From: Rossellomorea sp. BNER
GTDB taxonomy: Bacteria; Bacillota; Bacilli; Bacillales; Bacillaceae_B
Assembly (NCBI GenBank): GCA_024213275.1
Contig: JANAVG010000014.1
Coordinates: 62,001-126,000 of the forward strand
Length of the DNA: 64,000 nucleotides
Direction: 5' to 3'
The notes beneath the pieces were generated by a model. The model worked only from the letters and a program-made list of their open reading frames with translations, was not told the DNA's origin and did no database searches. The position numbers were made by a program, and so were the translations under genes. Each line of letters begins with the position of its first letter. Within the stretch, counting starts at the first letter, position 1. This document shows, piece by piece, positions 28,005-36,852 of this stretch.

Positions 28005-28319
28005 ATGGAGACGAACAAACTACTTTCTTCTCTCTGTTATTTTAGTATATTTTTCGCTGGGTTCATTTTTCCGATTATCATCTATTTTATTGTTGAAGAT
28101 CGAGATGTGAAAAAACATGCAAAGGTCGCATTACTTTCTCACTTGCTCCCTGTTATCGCTGTTCCGATAGTTATTGCCGGAGTGTTTTTTGACATTGGTA
28201 TTCTAGCGACAGGAAGCGGTTTTCCACTCTTTATGAGTTTAGGGATTGTGATATCGGTTTTATTAAGCGCCATAGTGATGATTTGGAATATTTATAGAGG
28301 AATTAAGATACTACTTTAA
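28005..28319 (+). CDS. yvlA: YvlA-like small membrane protein (DUF4870 type)
   Basis: A 104-residue protein with three hydrophobic segments and the family pattern SLCYFS...FIFPIIIYFIVEDRDVKKHAKVALLSH. The function is unknown; members are induced by envelope stress. I chose ATG 28005 behind AAAGGAGTTGGAG. An open frame continues upstream to 27912 but would contain the SigW promoter, so it is not part of the protein. It heads the four-gene yvlABCD operon; yvlB follows after 16 bp. Confidence 0.82.
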   Translation: METNKLLSSLCYFSIFFAGFIFPIIIYFIVEDRDVKKHAKVALLSHLLPVIAVPIVIAGVFFDIGILATGSGFPLFMSLGIVISVLLSAIVMIWNIYRGIKILL

Positions 28320-28335
28320 TTGGAGGGTTTAGAAT

Positions 28336-29469
28336 ATGAGTGAACAACGTAAACGAATACTGGAATTAGTGGAAAAGGGAACAATATCTGCTCAAGAAGC
28401 ATTAGCCCTTTTAGAAGCATTAGATAAGGAAAAAGCGACAGAAGAGGAAAAAGAAAAAGACATATTTAATGAACTAGTTGCAGATGTTCATGAGGAAAAG
28501 AAAAATGAAGAAAAATCAGAGAAAACTTCATCACATCAAAAGCAAAAGGATAAGCTGATGGATTTTATGCAATCAGCACTCAATAAAATTAAAAACCTTG
28601 ATTTTGATTTCCAAATCAATCATTCTGTGGAAGTTTCACATGTCTTTCAACAATCAGATGTTTTATTAAAAGAAGTTTCGGTGGATGTTGCCAACGGAAA
28701 AGTAGAGCTGCATCCATGGGATCAAAATGAAGTACGAATTGAATGTAAGGCAAAAGTTTATCGAACAGAAGATGAGGAAGTAGCAAGACGTAATTTTCTA
28801 GCAAACACGACATTCTCCATAGAAAATGGAGCGCTCCGATACGGGACAGAATTAAAGTGGATGAAGGTTGATACCAAAATTTATATTCCCCAACAGCAAT
28901 ATGAAAAAATGTATGTAAGAATTTTTAATGGGGGTATCAAAGCAAATAAGCTTGAAACAGAAACCCTTAAACTCAAAACAGCTAACGGTAGAATTGATGT
29001 AAATGGATTGAAAAGTAAAAAAGCTGAGATTGATACATCCAATGGAGCGATAAAATTATTAGACGTCGTGTCGGAAAAGGTGGAAGTTGAATCAATCAAT
29101 GGGAAAATTCTTGTGGAAGGAGATATCCATTACAGTGATCTCCAATCTCTAAATGGTAATGTTGTCTTCACTTTAACAGGAGAGAAAGCAGATACCATTC
29201 ACACCAAAGCGGTTACAGGGAATATTGATCTGTATGTTCCAGAACATATGACAATTGAAGGGGAAGCAAAGTCTAATTTAGGAAGTTTTAAGATGGCCAT
29301 GAAGGGAATAGAAGTTATAGAGGAGAAAAATGAAGTCGTGCAAAAACATATTCGTTTTTCTAAACAAGGAGATCTAGTAGATAAGCTTCATATTTTTGCG
29401 GACACAAAAACGGGATCGGTCCTCATAAAAAAGTATGAACCAACAAATGATACTAATGATGAAGCTTAA
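28336..29469 (+). CDS. yvlB: YvlB-like protein with DUF4097 beta-repeat domain
   Basis: A 377-residue protein. The N-terminal 35 residues (KRILELVEKGTISAQEALALLEAL) form a short helical domain common in such proteins, then a charged linker. From about residue 95 there is a repetitive beta-strand region with NGKVELH, NGGIKANKL, NGRIDVNG and NGAIKLLDV motifs, as in DUF4097 adhesin-like proteins. No signal peptide or membrane segment is present. The function is unknown; as part of the SigW operon a role in envelope stress is likely. Confidence 0.85.
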   Translation: MSEQRKRILELVEKGTISAQEALALLEALDKEKATEEEKEKDIFNELVADVHEEKKNEEKSEKTSSHQKQKDKLMDFMQSALNKIKNLDFDFQINHSVEVSHVFQQSDVLLKEVSVDVANGKVELHPWDQNEVRIECKAKVYRTEDEEVARRNFLANTTFSIENGALRYGTELKWMKVDTKIYIPQQQYEKMYVRIFNGGIKANKLETETLKLKTANGRIDVNGLKSKKAEIDTSNGAIKLLDVVSEKVEVESINGKILVEGDIHYSDLQSLNGNVVFTLTGEKADTIHTKAVTGNIDLYVPEHMTIEGEAKSNLGSFKMAMKGIEVIEEKNEVVQKHIRFSKQGDLVDKLHIFADTKTGSVLIKKYEPTNDTNDEA

Positions 29470-29489
29470 GAAATAGAAAGGTTGATTTT

Positions 29490-29696
29490 ATGAGAAACAA
29501 ATTAGCTCGGTCACGTTCAGATCGGAAGATTGCAGGAGTATTGGGAGGGTTATCACATACTATCGGTATAAGTGCAACAATTTTAAGAGTTATTTTTATT
29601 GTTGCACTCATTCCAACAGGTTTTTTTCCTCTAGCCATTGTTTATGCTCTCTTAACCTTTGTGCTCCCGAATGAGGAGGATCAAATAAACGAATGA
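29490..29696 (+). CDS. yvlC: PspC-domain protein YvlC
   Basis: A 68-residue PspC-domain membrane protein: the start RNKLARSRSDRKIAGVLGGLSHTIGISATILRV is the typical PspC pattern and is followed by one or two hydrophobic segments. PspC proteins relate to the phage-shock response to membrane stress. It starts at ATG 29490 after AGAAAGG, overlaps yvlD by 4 bp (ATGA), and belongs to the SigW operon. Confidence 0.88.
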   Translation: MRNKLARSRSDRKIAGVLGGLSHTIGISATILRVIFIVALIPTGFFPLAIVYALLTFVLPNEEDQINE

Positions 29697-30052
29697 GATG
29701 GATCATCGGGATTATTATCAATGCTGTATTATTTTTAGCTATTGCTGGGTACTTCGAAGGGTTTGAAGTATCCGGCTTTGGTTCTGCAATGATCGCTAGC
29801 TTAATATTATCTATTTTAAACGTTTTGGTAAAACCCATACTCATCATTTTAACCCTGCCTGTTACGATTTTGACTCTCGGTTTGTTTCTATTCGTCATAA
29901 ACGCTATTACTCTGCAAATAACGGATGGGATCATGGGGAGCTCATTTGAAATTGATGGATTTGGAATGGCGTTGCTCGCATCTGTTATTTTAGCGCTTGT
30001 CAATTTAGTCATCCAAAAAGCTGTTATAGAACCAATGAAAGAAAAAAAATAA
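29693..30052 (+). CDS. yvlD: YvlD, phage holin family 4-like membrane protein
   Basis: A 119-residue hydrophobic protein with four membrane segments. It shows the family features GYFEGFEVSGFGSAMIASLILSILN (split across TM1-TM2), VKPILIILTLPVTI and FEIDGFGMALLASVILALVN. Proteins of this family are annotated as holin-like but have no proven lytic role. It is the last gene of yvlABCD; the family A repeat at 30053 follows immediately and may end the transcript. Confidence 0.88.
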   Translation: MRWIIGIIINAVLFLAIAGYFEGFEVSGFGSAMIASLILSILNVLVKPILIILTLPVTILTLGLFLFVINAITLQITDGIMGSSFEIDGFGMALLASVILALVNLVIQKAVIEPMKEKK

Positions 30053-30174
30053 GAGGCTTTCCCATAAGGGGTCCGGAACCACAATAATCGTCCATATATA
30101 GAAGATGTTCCTGAGGCTTTCTTCTGTATATTGAAGTTGTGGTTCCTGACATCTTGGTTGGGTCAGCCTCTTTC
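30053..30174. repeat. Palindromic intergenic repeat, family A copy 3
   Basis: Ends AGAGGCTTTCCC and GGGTCAGCCTCT, then TTTCTTTTT; inner GGAACCAC / GTGGTTCC and ATATATAGAAG / CTTCTGTATAT arms. It has the same orientation as the copy at 9066-9183. It abuts the yvlD stop codon and could act as its terminator. Confidence 0.85.
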
Positions 30175-30179
30175 TTTTT

Positions 30180-30387
30180 GGCTGTTTTCTAAAAGATTGT
30201 TGTTTTTTAGTGAAAATTTTGGTCTTCACTGCAGGTGCGAGACTCCTGAGGGAGAAGCGGGTCAGGTGAGCCCCCACAGGAGCAAGGCGACGAGGAGGAT
30301 CACCGCCCGCCCCGCGGTAAGCGAGCATCCTTTCGTTCCAACCAACTAACTCCTTTTCAATTAACAACAAGGTTTACGAAAACAGCC
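30180..30387. mobile_element. GC-rich mobile repeat, family B copy 3, with target duplication
   Basis: A 208-bp element with terminal inverted repeats GGCTGTTTTC / GAAAACAGCC, the same GC-rich centre as 17227-17447, and an exact 8-bp duplication TTCTTTTT on both sides (30172-30179 and 30388-30395). It is inserted at the very edge of the family A repeat. The gap to 30490 holds nothing further. Confidence 0.88.
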
Positions 30388-30490
30388 TTCTTTTTAAATG
30401 GGAATGATAAGCGATGCCGTATGCAAGCAGTACCCCCCTCTCATTTGGTCATAAACCAAGTAACGAAGGAGCTTGCCCTATTTATTATTT

Positions 30491-31153
30491 TCAGCTCTGC
30501 TTGATAAAGGAATCAAAACCAGCCTTTTTCAATTTCTTTGAAAGTGCCAAGGCGTTTTCATAGTTAGAAAAAGCCCCTGTTTGAACGCGATAAAGCTTGG
30601 TTGATTTTGTTAATGCATAGAAAGAAGCGATTCCCTTTACAATTGCTTCTGCACACAATCTTCTATAGGCATCTGTCTTTAATAATGAAGCCTCGTGTTT
30701 ATTTGTCATGAACCCGCACTCTACTAAAATAGATGTCATCTTTGTTTCTCTCAAAACATGAAAATTAGCTTTTTTCACCCCTCGATTTCGAAGTCCTGTT
30801 CGTTTGATGAGTTCATTTTGAACGGTTTTAGCCAAACGTGAAGATTCAGCAGTAGGGGTTGTATAGACATATGTTTCAATCCCTCCAACGTCATTCCACC
30901 CTCCACCATATGCATTGGCATGTATCGAAACAAAGCAACGTGCATTTAAACTGTTTGCAAAATCTGTCCTTGTGTGAAGTGGAACATCAAGATGATCAGA
31001 ATGGGTCATATTTACTTCTATATTATTGTATGATTCTAACTTCTCCTTTGCATACTTTGCAACACTCCTATTAAATTCGTACTCCCTCATTCCATCTGGT
31101 GTTCGTTTTCCTGGAGTCATTAAGCCATGACCCGCATCTAAGACAATAATCAT
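30491..31153 (-). CDS. N-acetylmuramoyl-L-alanine amidase with SPOR domain, CwlC-like
   Basis: A 220-residue peptidoglycan amidase (Amidase_3 fold). Zinc ligands: His in LDAGHG, Glu in REYEFN, His in SIHANA; the catalytic Glu is in LVECGFMTN near residue 142. The last 40 residues (KLYRVQTGAFSNYENALALSKKL) form a SPOR domain that binds denuded glycan. No signal peptide is present, as in CwlC, which lyses the mother cell in B. subtilis sporulation; that role is inferred. The start ATG at 31153 has AAGGAGGAG upstream. It is transcribed against its neighbours and lies between yvlD and hprK. Confidence 0.88.
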   Translation of the reverse strand: MIIVLDAGHGLMTPGKRTPDGMREYEFNRSVAKYAKEKLESYNNIEVNMTHSDHLDVPLHTRTDFANSLNARCFVSIHANAYGGGWNDVGGIETYVYTTPTAESSRLAKTVQNELIKRTGLRNRGVKKANFHVLRETKMTSILVECGFMTNKHEASLLKTDAYRRLCAEAIVKGIASFYALTKSTKLYRVQTGAFSNYENALALSKKLKKAGFDSFIKQS

Positions 31154-31257
31154 TGATTCTCCTCCTTTTTAGTATCTTCATTTTTTATATAGAGAAGTGG
31201 ACAAGATATTGGACACCTTTTAAAAATCTGCAAGGCTGGTCGATTGAAAGGGAATAA

Positions 31258-31266
31258 TGCTAAAAT
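31258..31266 (+). promoter_or_regulatory. Possible extended -10 promoter of hprK
   Basis: TGC-TAAAAT is an extended -10 element (TGnTAAAAT) about 60 nt ahead of the hprK TTG start. No good -35 accompanies it. Confidence 0.4.
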
Positions 31267-31327
31267 AGGAAAGTACTTAAACATTTATAGATTTTTACCC
31301 TCATTAGAAGATAAAGGAGGATTTCCT

Positions 31328-32263
31328 TTGGCGAAGGTCCGTACAAAAGACATATTAGAAAAATTTAATCTAGAGCTTGTTAGTGGTGAGGAAGGATTGC
31401 ACCGCCCCATTACCACAAGTGATATTTCAAGGCCGGGACTAGAGATGGCAGGCTATTTTAACTACTATCCGTCTGAGCGAATTCAGATTCTTGGAATGAC
31501 CGAGCTTTCTTTCTTGGAATTATTAAGTAATAAAGAAAGAGAAATGCGAATGGAAGAGTTATGTACTGATATTACTCCGGGAATTATCATCTCGAGAGGA
31601 TTAGACATTCCAGAAGAATTAGTCACCGCTTCTGAGAAACATTCAGTACCAGTCTTACGTTCTCCGATGAAGACTACTCGATTCTCTAGTAGATTAACGA
31701 ATTTCCTTGAAAGTAAATTGGCACCTACAACGGCTATTCATGGCGTACTCGTGGATATCTATGGGATTGGAGTTCTTATTACTGGGAAGAGCGGTGTCGG
31801 TAAAAGTGAAACGGCACTTGAGCTGGTGAAAAGAGGACATCGTCTTGTTGCGGATGATTGTGTTGAAATCAGACAAGAAGATTCTGACACACTTATTGGA
31901 AGTTCCCCGGAATTGATTGAACATTTATTGGAAATAAGAGGACTTGGGATTATCAATGTGATGACTCTTTTTGGTGCTGGAGCGGTCAGAAGTTATAAAC
32001 GAATCACTCTGTGTATAAACTTAGAGCTATGGGATCAAACGAAACAATATGATCGTTTGGGTCTTGAAGAAGAAACAATGAAAATCATTGATACAGATAT
32101 TACGAAATTAACAATTCCTGTCCGTCCTGGTAGAAACCTTGCTGTAATTATTGAAGTGGCTGCAATGAATGTCCGATTAAAGCGTATGGGAGTTAATGCA
32201 GCAGAGCAATTCACAAATCGTCTGAATGATGTAATTATTGATGGAGAACACGAAGACTTATAA
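31328..32263 (+). CDS. hprK: HPr kinase/phosphorylase
   Basis: Phosphorylates and dephosphorylates Ser46 of HPr and Crh, setting carbon catabolite repression. The 311-residue protein starts [19 protein letters not shown] as in B. subtilis; the P-loop GKSGVGKSE is near residue 153 and the HprK signature [15 protein letters not shown] near 205. The start is TTG 31328, 7 nt after AAAGGAGG; the upstream open frame is leader. It begins the hprK-lgt-yvoD-ppaX-yvoF operon. Its target Crh is encoded at 49476. Confidence 0.97.
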   Translation: MAKVRTKDILEKFNLELVSGEEGLHRPITTSDISRPGLEMAGYFNYYPSERIQILGMTELSFLELLSNKEREMRMEELCTDITPGIIISRGLDIPEELVTASEKHSVPVLRSPMKTTRFSSRLTNFLESKLAPTTAIHGVLVDIYGIGVLITGKSGVGKSETALELVKRGHRLVADDCVEIRQEDSDTLIGSSPELIEHLLEIRGLGIINVMTLFGAGAVRSYKRITLCINLELWDQTKQYDRLGLEEETMKIIDTDITKLTIPVRPGRNLAVIIEVAAMNVRLKRMGVNAAEQFTNRLNDVIIDGEHEDL

Positions 32264-32280
32264 GAAAAGGAGATCAGATA

Positions 32281-33102
32281 ATGGAACAGACTATTACCCC
32301 GCTTAACCCGATAGCCTTTGAACTCGGCCCCATTCAAGTTCACTGGTATGGGATTATTATTGGTCTTGGAATCGCACTTGCTCTCTATTTGGCTGTAAAA
32401 GAAAGTAAGAGGCTCGGGATGCCTGAGGATACGTTTATAGATTTGGTCGTATGGGCGATACCTGCTGCGATTATCTGTGCAAGAATTTATTATGTTGTAT
32501 TTGAATGGGAGTATTATGCTGATAATCCTGGAAGTATTATTGCCATTTGGAATGGTGGAATTGCGATCCATGGTGCATTAATTGGATCTGTCATTACTAC
32601 ATTGATTTTTGCAAAGGTAAAGGGTCTTTCTTTCTGGAAATTAACAGACATTGCAGCACCTAGTATCATTCTTGGTCAAGCAATTGGTCGCTGGGGAAAT
32701 TTTATGAACCAAGAAGCACATGGCGGGGAAGTCACTCGTCAGTTTTTAGAAAATCTAATGCTTCCTGACTTTATTATCAATCAAATGTATATTGATGGTG
32801 CTTATTATCATCCAACCTTCTTGTATGAATCTCTTTGGAATCTAGCAGGCTTTATTCTTCTGTTGGTTATAAGAAGAAAAGTTAATTTACGTCGAGGAGA
32901 GTTGTTCTTAAGCTATATTATTTGGTATTCGGTTGGCCGATTCTTCGTTGAGGGACTGCGAACAGATAGCTTAATGCTTACAGAATATTTACGAATTGCT
33001 CAAGTTCTATCAATTGCCTTAATTGTTGTAGCCGTTGCCATTTGGATTTACCGTCGTACAAAGGGGCATGCAACTAAAAAGTATAATGAAATAGATGCAT
33101 AG
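32281..33102 (+). CDS. lgt: Prolipoprotein diacylglyceryl transferase
   Basis: Attaches diacylglycerol to the lipobox cysteine of prelipoproteins, the first step of lipoprotein maturation, in the membrane. The 273-residue protein has about seven membrane segments, the essential HWYGIII region near the N-terminus, and the Lgt signature [13 protein letters not shown] near residue 138. AAAAGGAG precedes ATG 32281. It is co-transcribed with hprK. Its substrates in this window include the lipoproteins at 2821 and 42339. Confidence 0.97.
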   Translation: MEQTITPLNPIAFELGPIQVHWYGIIIGLGIALALYLAVKESKRLGMPEDTFIDLVVWAIPAAIICARIYYVVFEWEYYADNPGSIIAIWNGGIAIHGALIGSVITTLIFAKVKGLSFWKLTDIAAPSIILGQAIGRWGNFMNQEAHGGEVTRQFLENLMLPDFIINQMYIDGAYYHPTFLYESLWNLAGFILLLVIRRKVNLRRGELFLSYIIWYSVGRFFVEGLRTDSLMLTEYLRIAQVLSIALIVVAVAIWIYRRTKGHATKKYNEIDA

Positions 33103-33144
33103 CTCGTAAGATAGGAGAGAATTTTTAAAGAGGGAGTAGGGAGA

Positions 33145-34086
33145 ATGCTTGGAACATCTGTGAAAAATGGTACTGTTGTCGGTTTAAAAACAACGTGGTC
33201 GCTTGGGAAAATAATTTTTCCTGTCACGCTTATTGTTGTTATATTGCAGTATACCCCAGTTCTTCCATGGGTAATAAAAGTGATTTCTCCTTTTATGAAG
33301 ATGCTAGGTCTTTCAGGAGATGCAGCGATTCCGTTAGTACTCGGAAATTTTTTGAACTTGTATGCTGGAATAGCTGGAATCCTTTCGCTAGATCTAACAG
33401 TGAAAGAAGTCTTTATTGTTGCTGTTATGCTGTCGTTTTCCCATAATCTTTTGATTGAATCGGGTGTTGCCACCAAAGTGGGCGTTAAAATGTGGGTCAT
33501 TCTGTTGGTTAGGCTTGGGTTAGCGCTAATATCCGCGGTTGTGATCAATCTTGTGTGGGATGGAGGAAGTGAGCTTGCTCAATATGGAATGGTCCCTCCA
33601 CAAGAATCGACCCCAGATGGATGGGGAGAGATCCTATTGATGGGACTGCAAAAAGCAGGATATGGAGTAGTACAATTAGCGTTAATTGTTATCCCGCTTA
33701 TGATTGTAATTCAAATCATGAAGGATAAGAAGTGGCTTGAGGTGTTTTCGAGGTGGATGTCTCCATTTACAAGAGCACTTGGAATGAATGAGAATACATC
33801 CACAACTTTAGCTGCAGGCTTGCTTATAGGATTAGCTTATGGTGCTGGCGTCATGATTCAAGCTGTTAAAGAAGACGGTGTAAGCAAGAAGGACGTCACG
33901 ATTGCCTTTATTTTTCTTGTATCCTGTCACGCAGTAGTGGAAGATACCTTGATCTTCATCCCGCTAGGCATTCCTGTACTGCCATTGCTCATCATCCGAC
34001 TCGTAACAGCTATCCTCTTAACACTAGTGGTCGCGTTTGTATGGAGAAAGCTAGAAGTGTCGAAAGGAAAGGAAGCAACTTTATGA
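33145..34086 (+). CDS. yvoD: Nucleoside-recognition (Gate) domain membrane protein YvoD
   Basis: A 313-residue integral membrane protein made of two similar halves of about four membrane segments each, both with Gate-domain features (for example [14 protein letters not shown] and [14 protein letters not shown]). It resembles the SpmA/SpmB-NupG gate family; the substrate is unknown. The start is ATG 33145 after a GAGGGAGTAGGGAG stretch. The end overlaps ppaX by 4 bp (ATGA), so the two are translationally coupled. Confidence 0.85.
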   Translation: MLGTSVKNGTVVGLKTTWSLGKIIFPVTLIVVILQYTPVLPWVIKVISPFMKMLGLSGDAAIPLVLGNFLNLYAGIAGILSLDLTVKEVFIVAVMLSFSHNLLIESGVATKVGVKMWVILLVRLGLALISAVVINLVWDGGSELAQYGMVPPQESTPDGWGEILLMGLQKAGYGVVQLALIVIPLMIVIQIMKDKKWLEVFSRWMSPFTRALGMNENTSTTLAAGLLIGLAYGAGVMIQAVKEDGVSKKDVTIAFIFLVSCHAVVEDTLIFIPLGIPVLPLLIIRLVTAILLTLVVAFVWRKLEVSKGKEATL

Positions 34087-34736
34087 AAAAGCAAAATATC
34101 ACAACGATTTTATTTGATTTAGATGGAACACTTATTAATACGAATGAGTTAATCATTTCTTCATTTTTGCATACATTGGATTATTATTTTCCAAATAAGT
34201 ATGGAAGAGACGATGTCCTGCCGTTTATGGGTCCTCCTTTAGAGGAGTCCTTTCAAAAGGTGAGTCCGGATACAGTTGATGAAATGATCAAAAGGTATCG
34301 TGCGTTTAATTTAGAAAATCATGATTTGCTGGTTACTGAGTTTGAAGGCGTTTATGAAACGGTTAAAACTTTATATGAAAATGGGTATAAGCTGGCAATT
34401 GTGTCTACTAAAACAAGGAATGTCGTTTTAAAAGGGTTAAAACTAACAAATTTAGATGAATTCTTTGATGTCGTGATTACCTTGGATGAGGTCGAACATG
34501 CAAAACCACATCCAGAACCAATTGAAAAAGCTTTGGAAGAGCTTGGAGCTTCAGCGGATGAAACCGTCATGGTTGGAGATAACCACCATGATATTCTAGC
34601 TGGGAAAAATGCTGGAACTTATTCTGCGGGTGTAGCATGGAGTGCAAAAGGTCGTGAACATTTAGCAGGCTTCGAGCCAGATTTTATGCTAGAAAGAATG
34701 GCTGATTTATTAGAAGTTGTCGGAGTAGGCCACTAA
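34083..34736 (+). CDS. ppaX: Pyrophosphatase PpaX (HAD superfamily)
   Basis: A 217-residue HAD hydrolase; in B. subtilis PpaX hydrolyses the pyrophosphate that HprK phosphorylase releases, matching its place in the hprK operon. Motifs: FDLDGTL with the nucleophile Asp, VSTKTR, KPHPEP, and [16 protein letters not shown] chose ATG 34083 behind GGAAAGGAAG; it overlaps the yvoD stop. The end overlaps the yvoF start (TAATG). Confidence 0.93.
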   Translation: MKKQNITTILFDLDGTLINTNELIISSFLHTLDYYFPNKYGRDDVLPFMGPPLEESFQKVSPDTVDEMIKRYRAFNLENHDLLVTEFEGVYETVKTLYENGYKLAIVSTKTRNVVLKGLKLTNLDEFFDVVITLDEVEHAKPHPEPIEKALEELGASADETVMVGDNHHDILAGKNAGTYSAGVAWSAKGREHLAGFEPDFMLERMADLLEVVGVGH

Positions 34737-35272
34737 TGAGAAGAACCACTCGGTACCCAGTCAGTGGTGGGAATTCGTTGTGGCATGTTTATAAAACGGT
34801 CCCTTTTGTAAAGGTCGTGAAAAATTTCGTTGTGATCCAAATCGCCAGATATACACCTTTTCTTGGATTGAAGAACTGGTTGTATCGGAGTTTATTAAAA
34901 ATGAAGGTAGGCGAACAGACCTCATTTGCTCTTATGGTTATGCTGGATGTCATGTTCCCTGAAAAAATTTCAGTCGGCCGAAATACGGTGATTGGATACA
35001 ACACGACGATCTTGGCTCATGAATATTTAATAAAAGAGTATCGATTGGGAGAAGTCATAATTGGTAGTGAAGTGATGATTGGTGCAAACACAACCATTCT
35101 TCCAGGTGTAAAAATCGGTGATGGGGCCATAGTTTCCGCTGGGACTCTCGTACATAAAGATGTCCCTTCAGGCTCTTTTGTTGGAGGGAATCCGATGAAA
35201 GTGATTTATACACGTGATGAGCTTTCGGCTAGATGGAAAGATGATCCTATTTATGGTAATGAAAAGGGATAG
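34736..35272 (+). CDS. yvoF: Hexapeptide-repeat acyltransferase YvoF
   Basis: A 178-residue left-handed beta-helix acetyltransferase-like protein. Hexapeptide repeats are visible at ISVGRNTVIGYNTTI and VIIGSEVMIGANTTIL through VKIGDGAIVSAG, and the C-terminal GGNPMKVI is typical. The acceptor is unknown. It overlaps ppaX by one base, is the last gene of the hprK operon, and is followed by a strong terminator. Confidence 0.88.
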   Translation: MRRTTRYPVSGGNSLWHVYKTVPFVKVVKNFVVIQIARYTPFLGLKNWLYRSLLKMKVGEQTSFALMVMLDVMFPEKISVGRNTVIGYNTTILAHEYLIKEYRLGEVIIGSEVMIGANTTILPGVKIGDGAIVSAGTLVHKDVPSGSFVGGNPMKVIYTRDELSARWKDDPIYGNEKG

Positions 35273-35314
35273 AAAACCGTCCTCTGTGCATAATGCATGG
35301 AAGGACGGTTTTTT
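35273..35314 (+). terminator. Terminator of the hprK-yvoF operon
   Basis: Stem AAAACCGTCC / GGACGGTTTT around CTCTGTGCATAATGCATGGAA, followed by TTTT directly after the yvoF stop codon. Confidence 0.9.
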
Positions 35315-35381
35315 GTTGTTTTTTAAAGAAAAATGAAGTTAAAAAATTTTGAAGTGATTCAAAGAAAAAAGGTTTATCAGT

Positions 35382-35494
35382 GTCCAGCTCCAGCGCCTAG
35401 CCCTTCGAGTCATAAGCCAAATCACATAGAAAGGGAAAAATCACCCTTTCTATGTGATTCGTCTTATGCTTAAACAAGGCGCTTCCGCTTTTTT
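35382..35494. repeat. CTCCAGCGCCTAG...GGCGCTTCCGCTTTT dispersed repeat
   Basis: The outer arms GTCCAGCTCCAGCGCCTAG and AAGGCGCTTCCGCTTTTT match a repeat I know as abundant in Bacillaceae intergenic regions. Between them is a near-perfect 17-bp hairpin AATCACATAGAAAGGG / CCCTTTCTATGTGATT. A second repeat-like word, GGTGGTACCAGGCACTG, follows at 35513-35529. The rest of the gap to hisZ (35530-35658) shows no T-box or other leader. Confidence 0.8.
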
Positions 35495-35658
35495 GATTTC
35501 CGACAAATTCCGGGTGGTACCAGGCACTGTTATATGATAAACTACTAAATAACTTCAGTTCATTAGCGAAGTAAAGGATTTTGAATATTGGGATATACAA
35601 ATCTTTAAGTAGGATAAAATGATAACTGAGAGCGATTCTTTAGAGTTAGGTGGTCATT

Positions 35659-36852
35659 ATGTCGAAGCTATTCATGTTTGAGAAGCCATTAGGAATGAGA
35701 GATACATTTCCTAATTTATACGAAGCAAAGCATACATTGAAAAAAATTATGGAACAAACCGTTAATGGCTGGGGATATCGTTTTATTGAAACCCCAACAT
35801 TAGAATATTATGAAACGGTTGGCGAAGCGTCTGCCATTCTTGATCAGCAGCTTTTTAAATTGTTGGATCAACAGGGACATACGCTTGTACTAAGACCAGA
35901 TATGACCGCACCCATTGCAAGGGTAGCGGCTTCAAAATTATTAAAAGATGAACGACCTCTCAGGTTAGCCTATACAGCAAATGTTTTTCGAGCACAACAA
36001 CGGGAAGGTGGTCGGCCTGCTGAGTTTGAACAAGTAGGAATTGAGTGTATTGGAGATGCATCCGTTAGTGCAGACGGAGAGGTCATTGCATTAATGGTTT
36101 CTGTACTGAGGGAAACGGGGTTAAACAATTTCAAAATTTCCATTGGACATATTGGATTTGTACAAGCTCTGTTTAAGCAAATTTTAGGGACAGAAGATCG
36201 AGCAAATGTTCTTCGCAGATTTCTATATGAAAAAAATTATGTCGGATACAGACGACATATAGAAAATCTATCGCTTTCATCGATAGATAAGAAGCGCCTA
36301 TTATCCTTCTTAACCTTGAGAGGAGAAGAGGCATCATTAGAAGAGGCTTTTCCCCTATTAGAAGGGAATGAAGACGGAAGAAAAGCTCTAGCACAGCTCC
36401 AAGAACTTTGGGCGATATTATGTGATTATGGCATTGAAGACTTCGTAAAATTTGATTTAAGCCTCGTCAGTCATATGAACTATTATTCTGGCATTCTTTT
36501 TGAGGTGTATGCAGATAATGTTGGATATGCGATTGGGAATGGAGGACGTTATAACAAGCTTCTTGAGAAGTTTGGCAAAGAGGCAGGTGCAACAGGATTT
36601 GCACTAAGATTGGATTATATGTTAGAGGCTTTAGGAACGTTATCTTCAGAATCCGATTTAGAGTGTGTTCTTTTTAGCGCTGAACGGAGAAAAGAAGCGA
36701 TTGATATGGCTAGCTCATTACGTGAAAAAGGGAAGAAGGTTGTCCTTCAAGATTGGAAAGGAATTGACGATGTCGATGACTTTTCAAAACGATTTAACGA
36801 TGTGCACTACTTTATCGGAAGAAGTCAAAGGCAGGTGGATGAGGATGCGTGA
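35659..36852 (+). CDS. hisZ: ATP phosphoribosyltransferase regulatory subunit
   Basis: A HisRS-like paralogue without aminoacylation activity that complexes with the short form of HisG to give active ATP phosphoribosyltransferase. The 397-residue protein begins [16 protein letters not shown] and has the class II synthetase-like motif 2 [28 protein letters not shown] (split) and a NGGRYNKL late motif. ATG 35659 follows TTAGGTGG. Its end overlaps hisG by 8 bp. It is first in an eight-gene histidine operon. Confidence 0.95.
   Translation: MSKLFMFEKPLGMRDTFPNLYEAKHTLKKIMEQTVNGWGYRFIETPTLEYYETVGEASAILDQQLFKLLDQQGHTLVLRPDMTAPIARVAASKLLKDERPLRLAYTANVFRAQQREGGRPAEFEQVGIECIGDASVSADGEVIALMVSVLRETGLNNFKISIGHIGFVQALFKQILGTEDRANVLRRFLYEKNYVGYRRHIENLSLSSIDKKRLLSFLTLRGEEASLEEAFPLLEGNEDGRKALAQLQELWAILCDYGIEDFVKFDLSLVSHMNYYSGILFEVYADNVGYAIGNGGRYNKLLEKFGKEAGATGFALRLDYMLEALGTLSSESDLECVLFSAERRKEAIDMASSLREKGKKVVLQDWKGIDDVDDFSKRFNDVHYFIGRSQRQVDEDA

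Noticed and set aside
35509..35529. T-box-like word GGGTGGTACC upstream of hisZ
   Set aside because: The T-box antiterminator consensus continues CGCG and needs a specifier stem and a terminator. Here the continuation is AGGCACTG, a dispersed-repeat word, and no specifier loop or terminator is seen before hisZ.
36665..36844. N-terminal extension of HisG inside hisZ
   Set aside because: It overlaps the hisZ coding region in another frame, whereas HisG homologues begin at [12 protein letters not shown].
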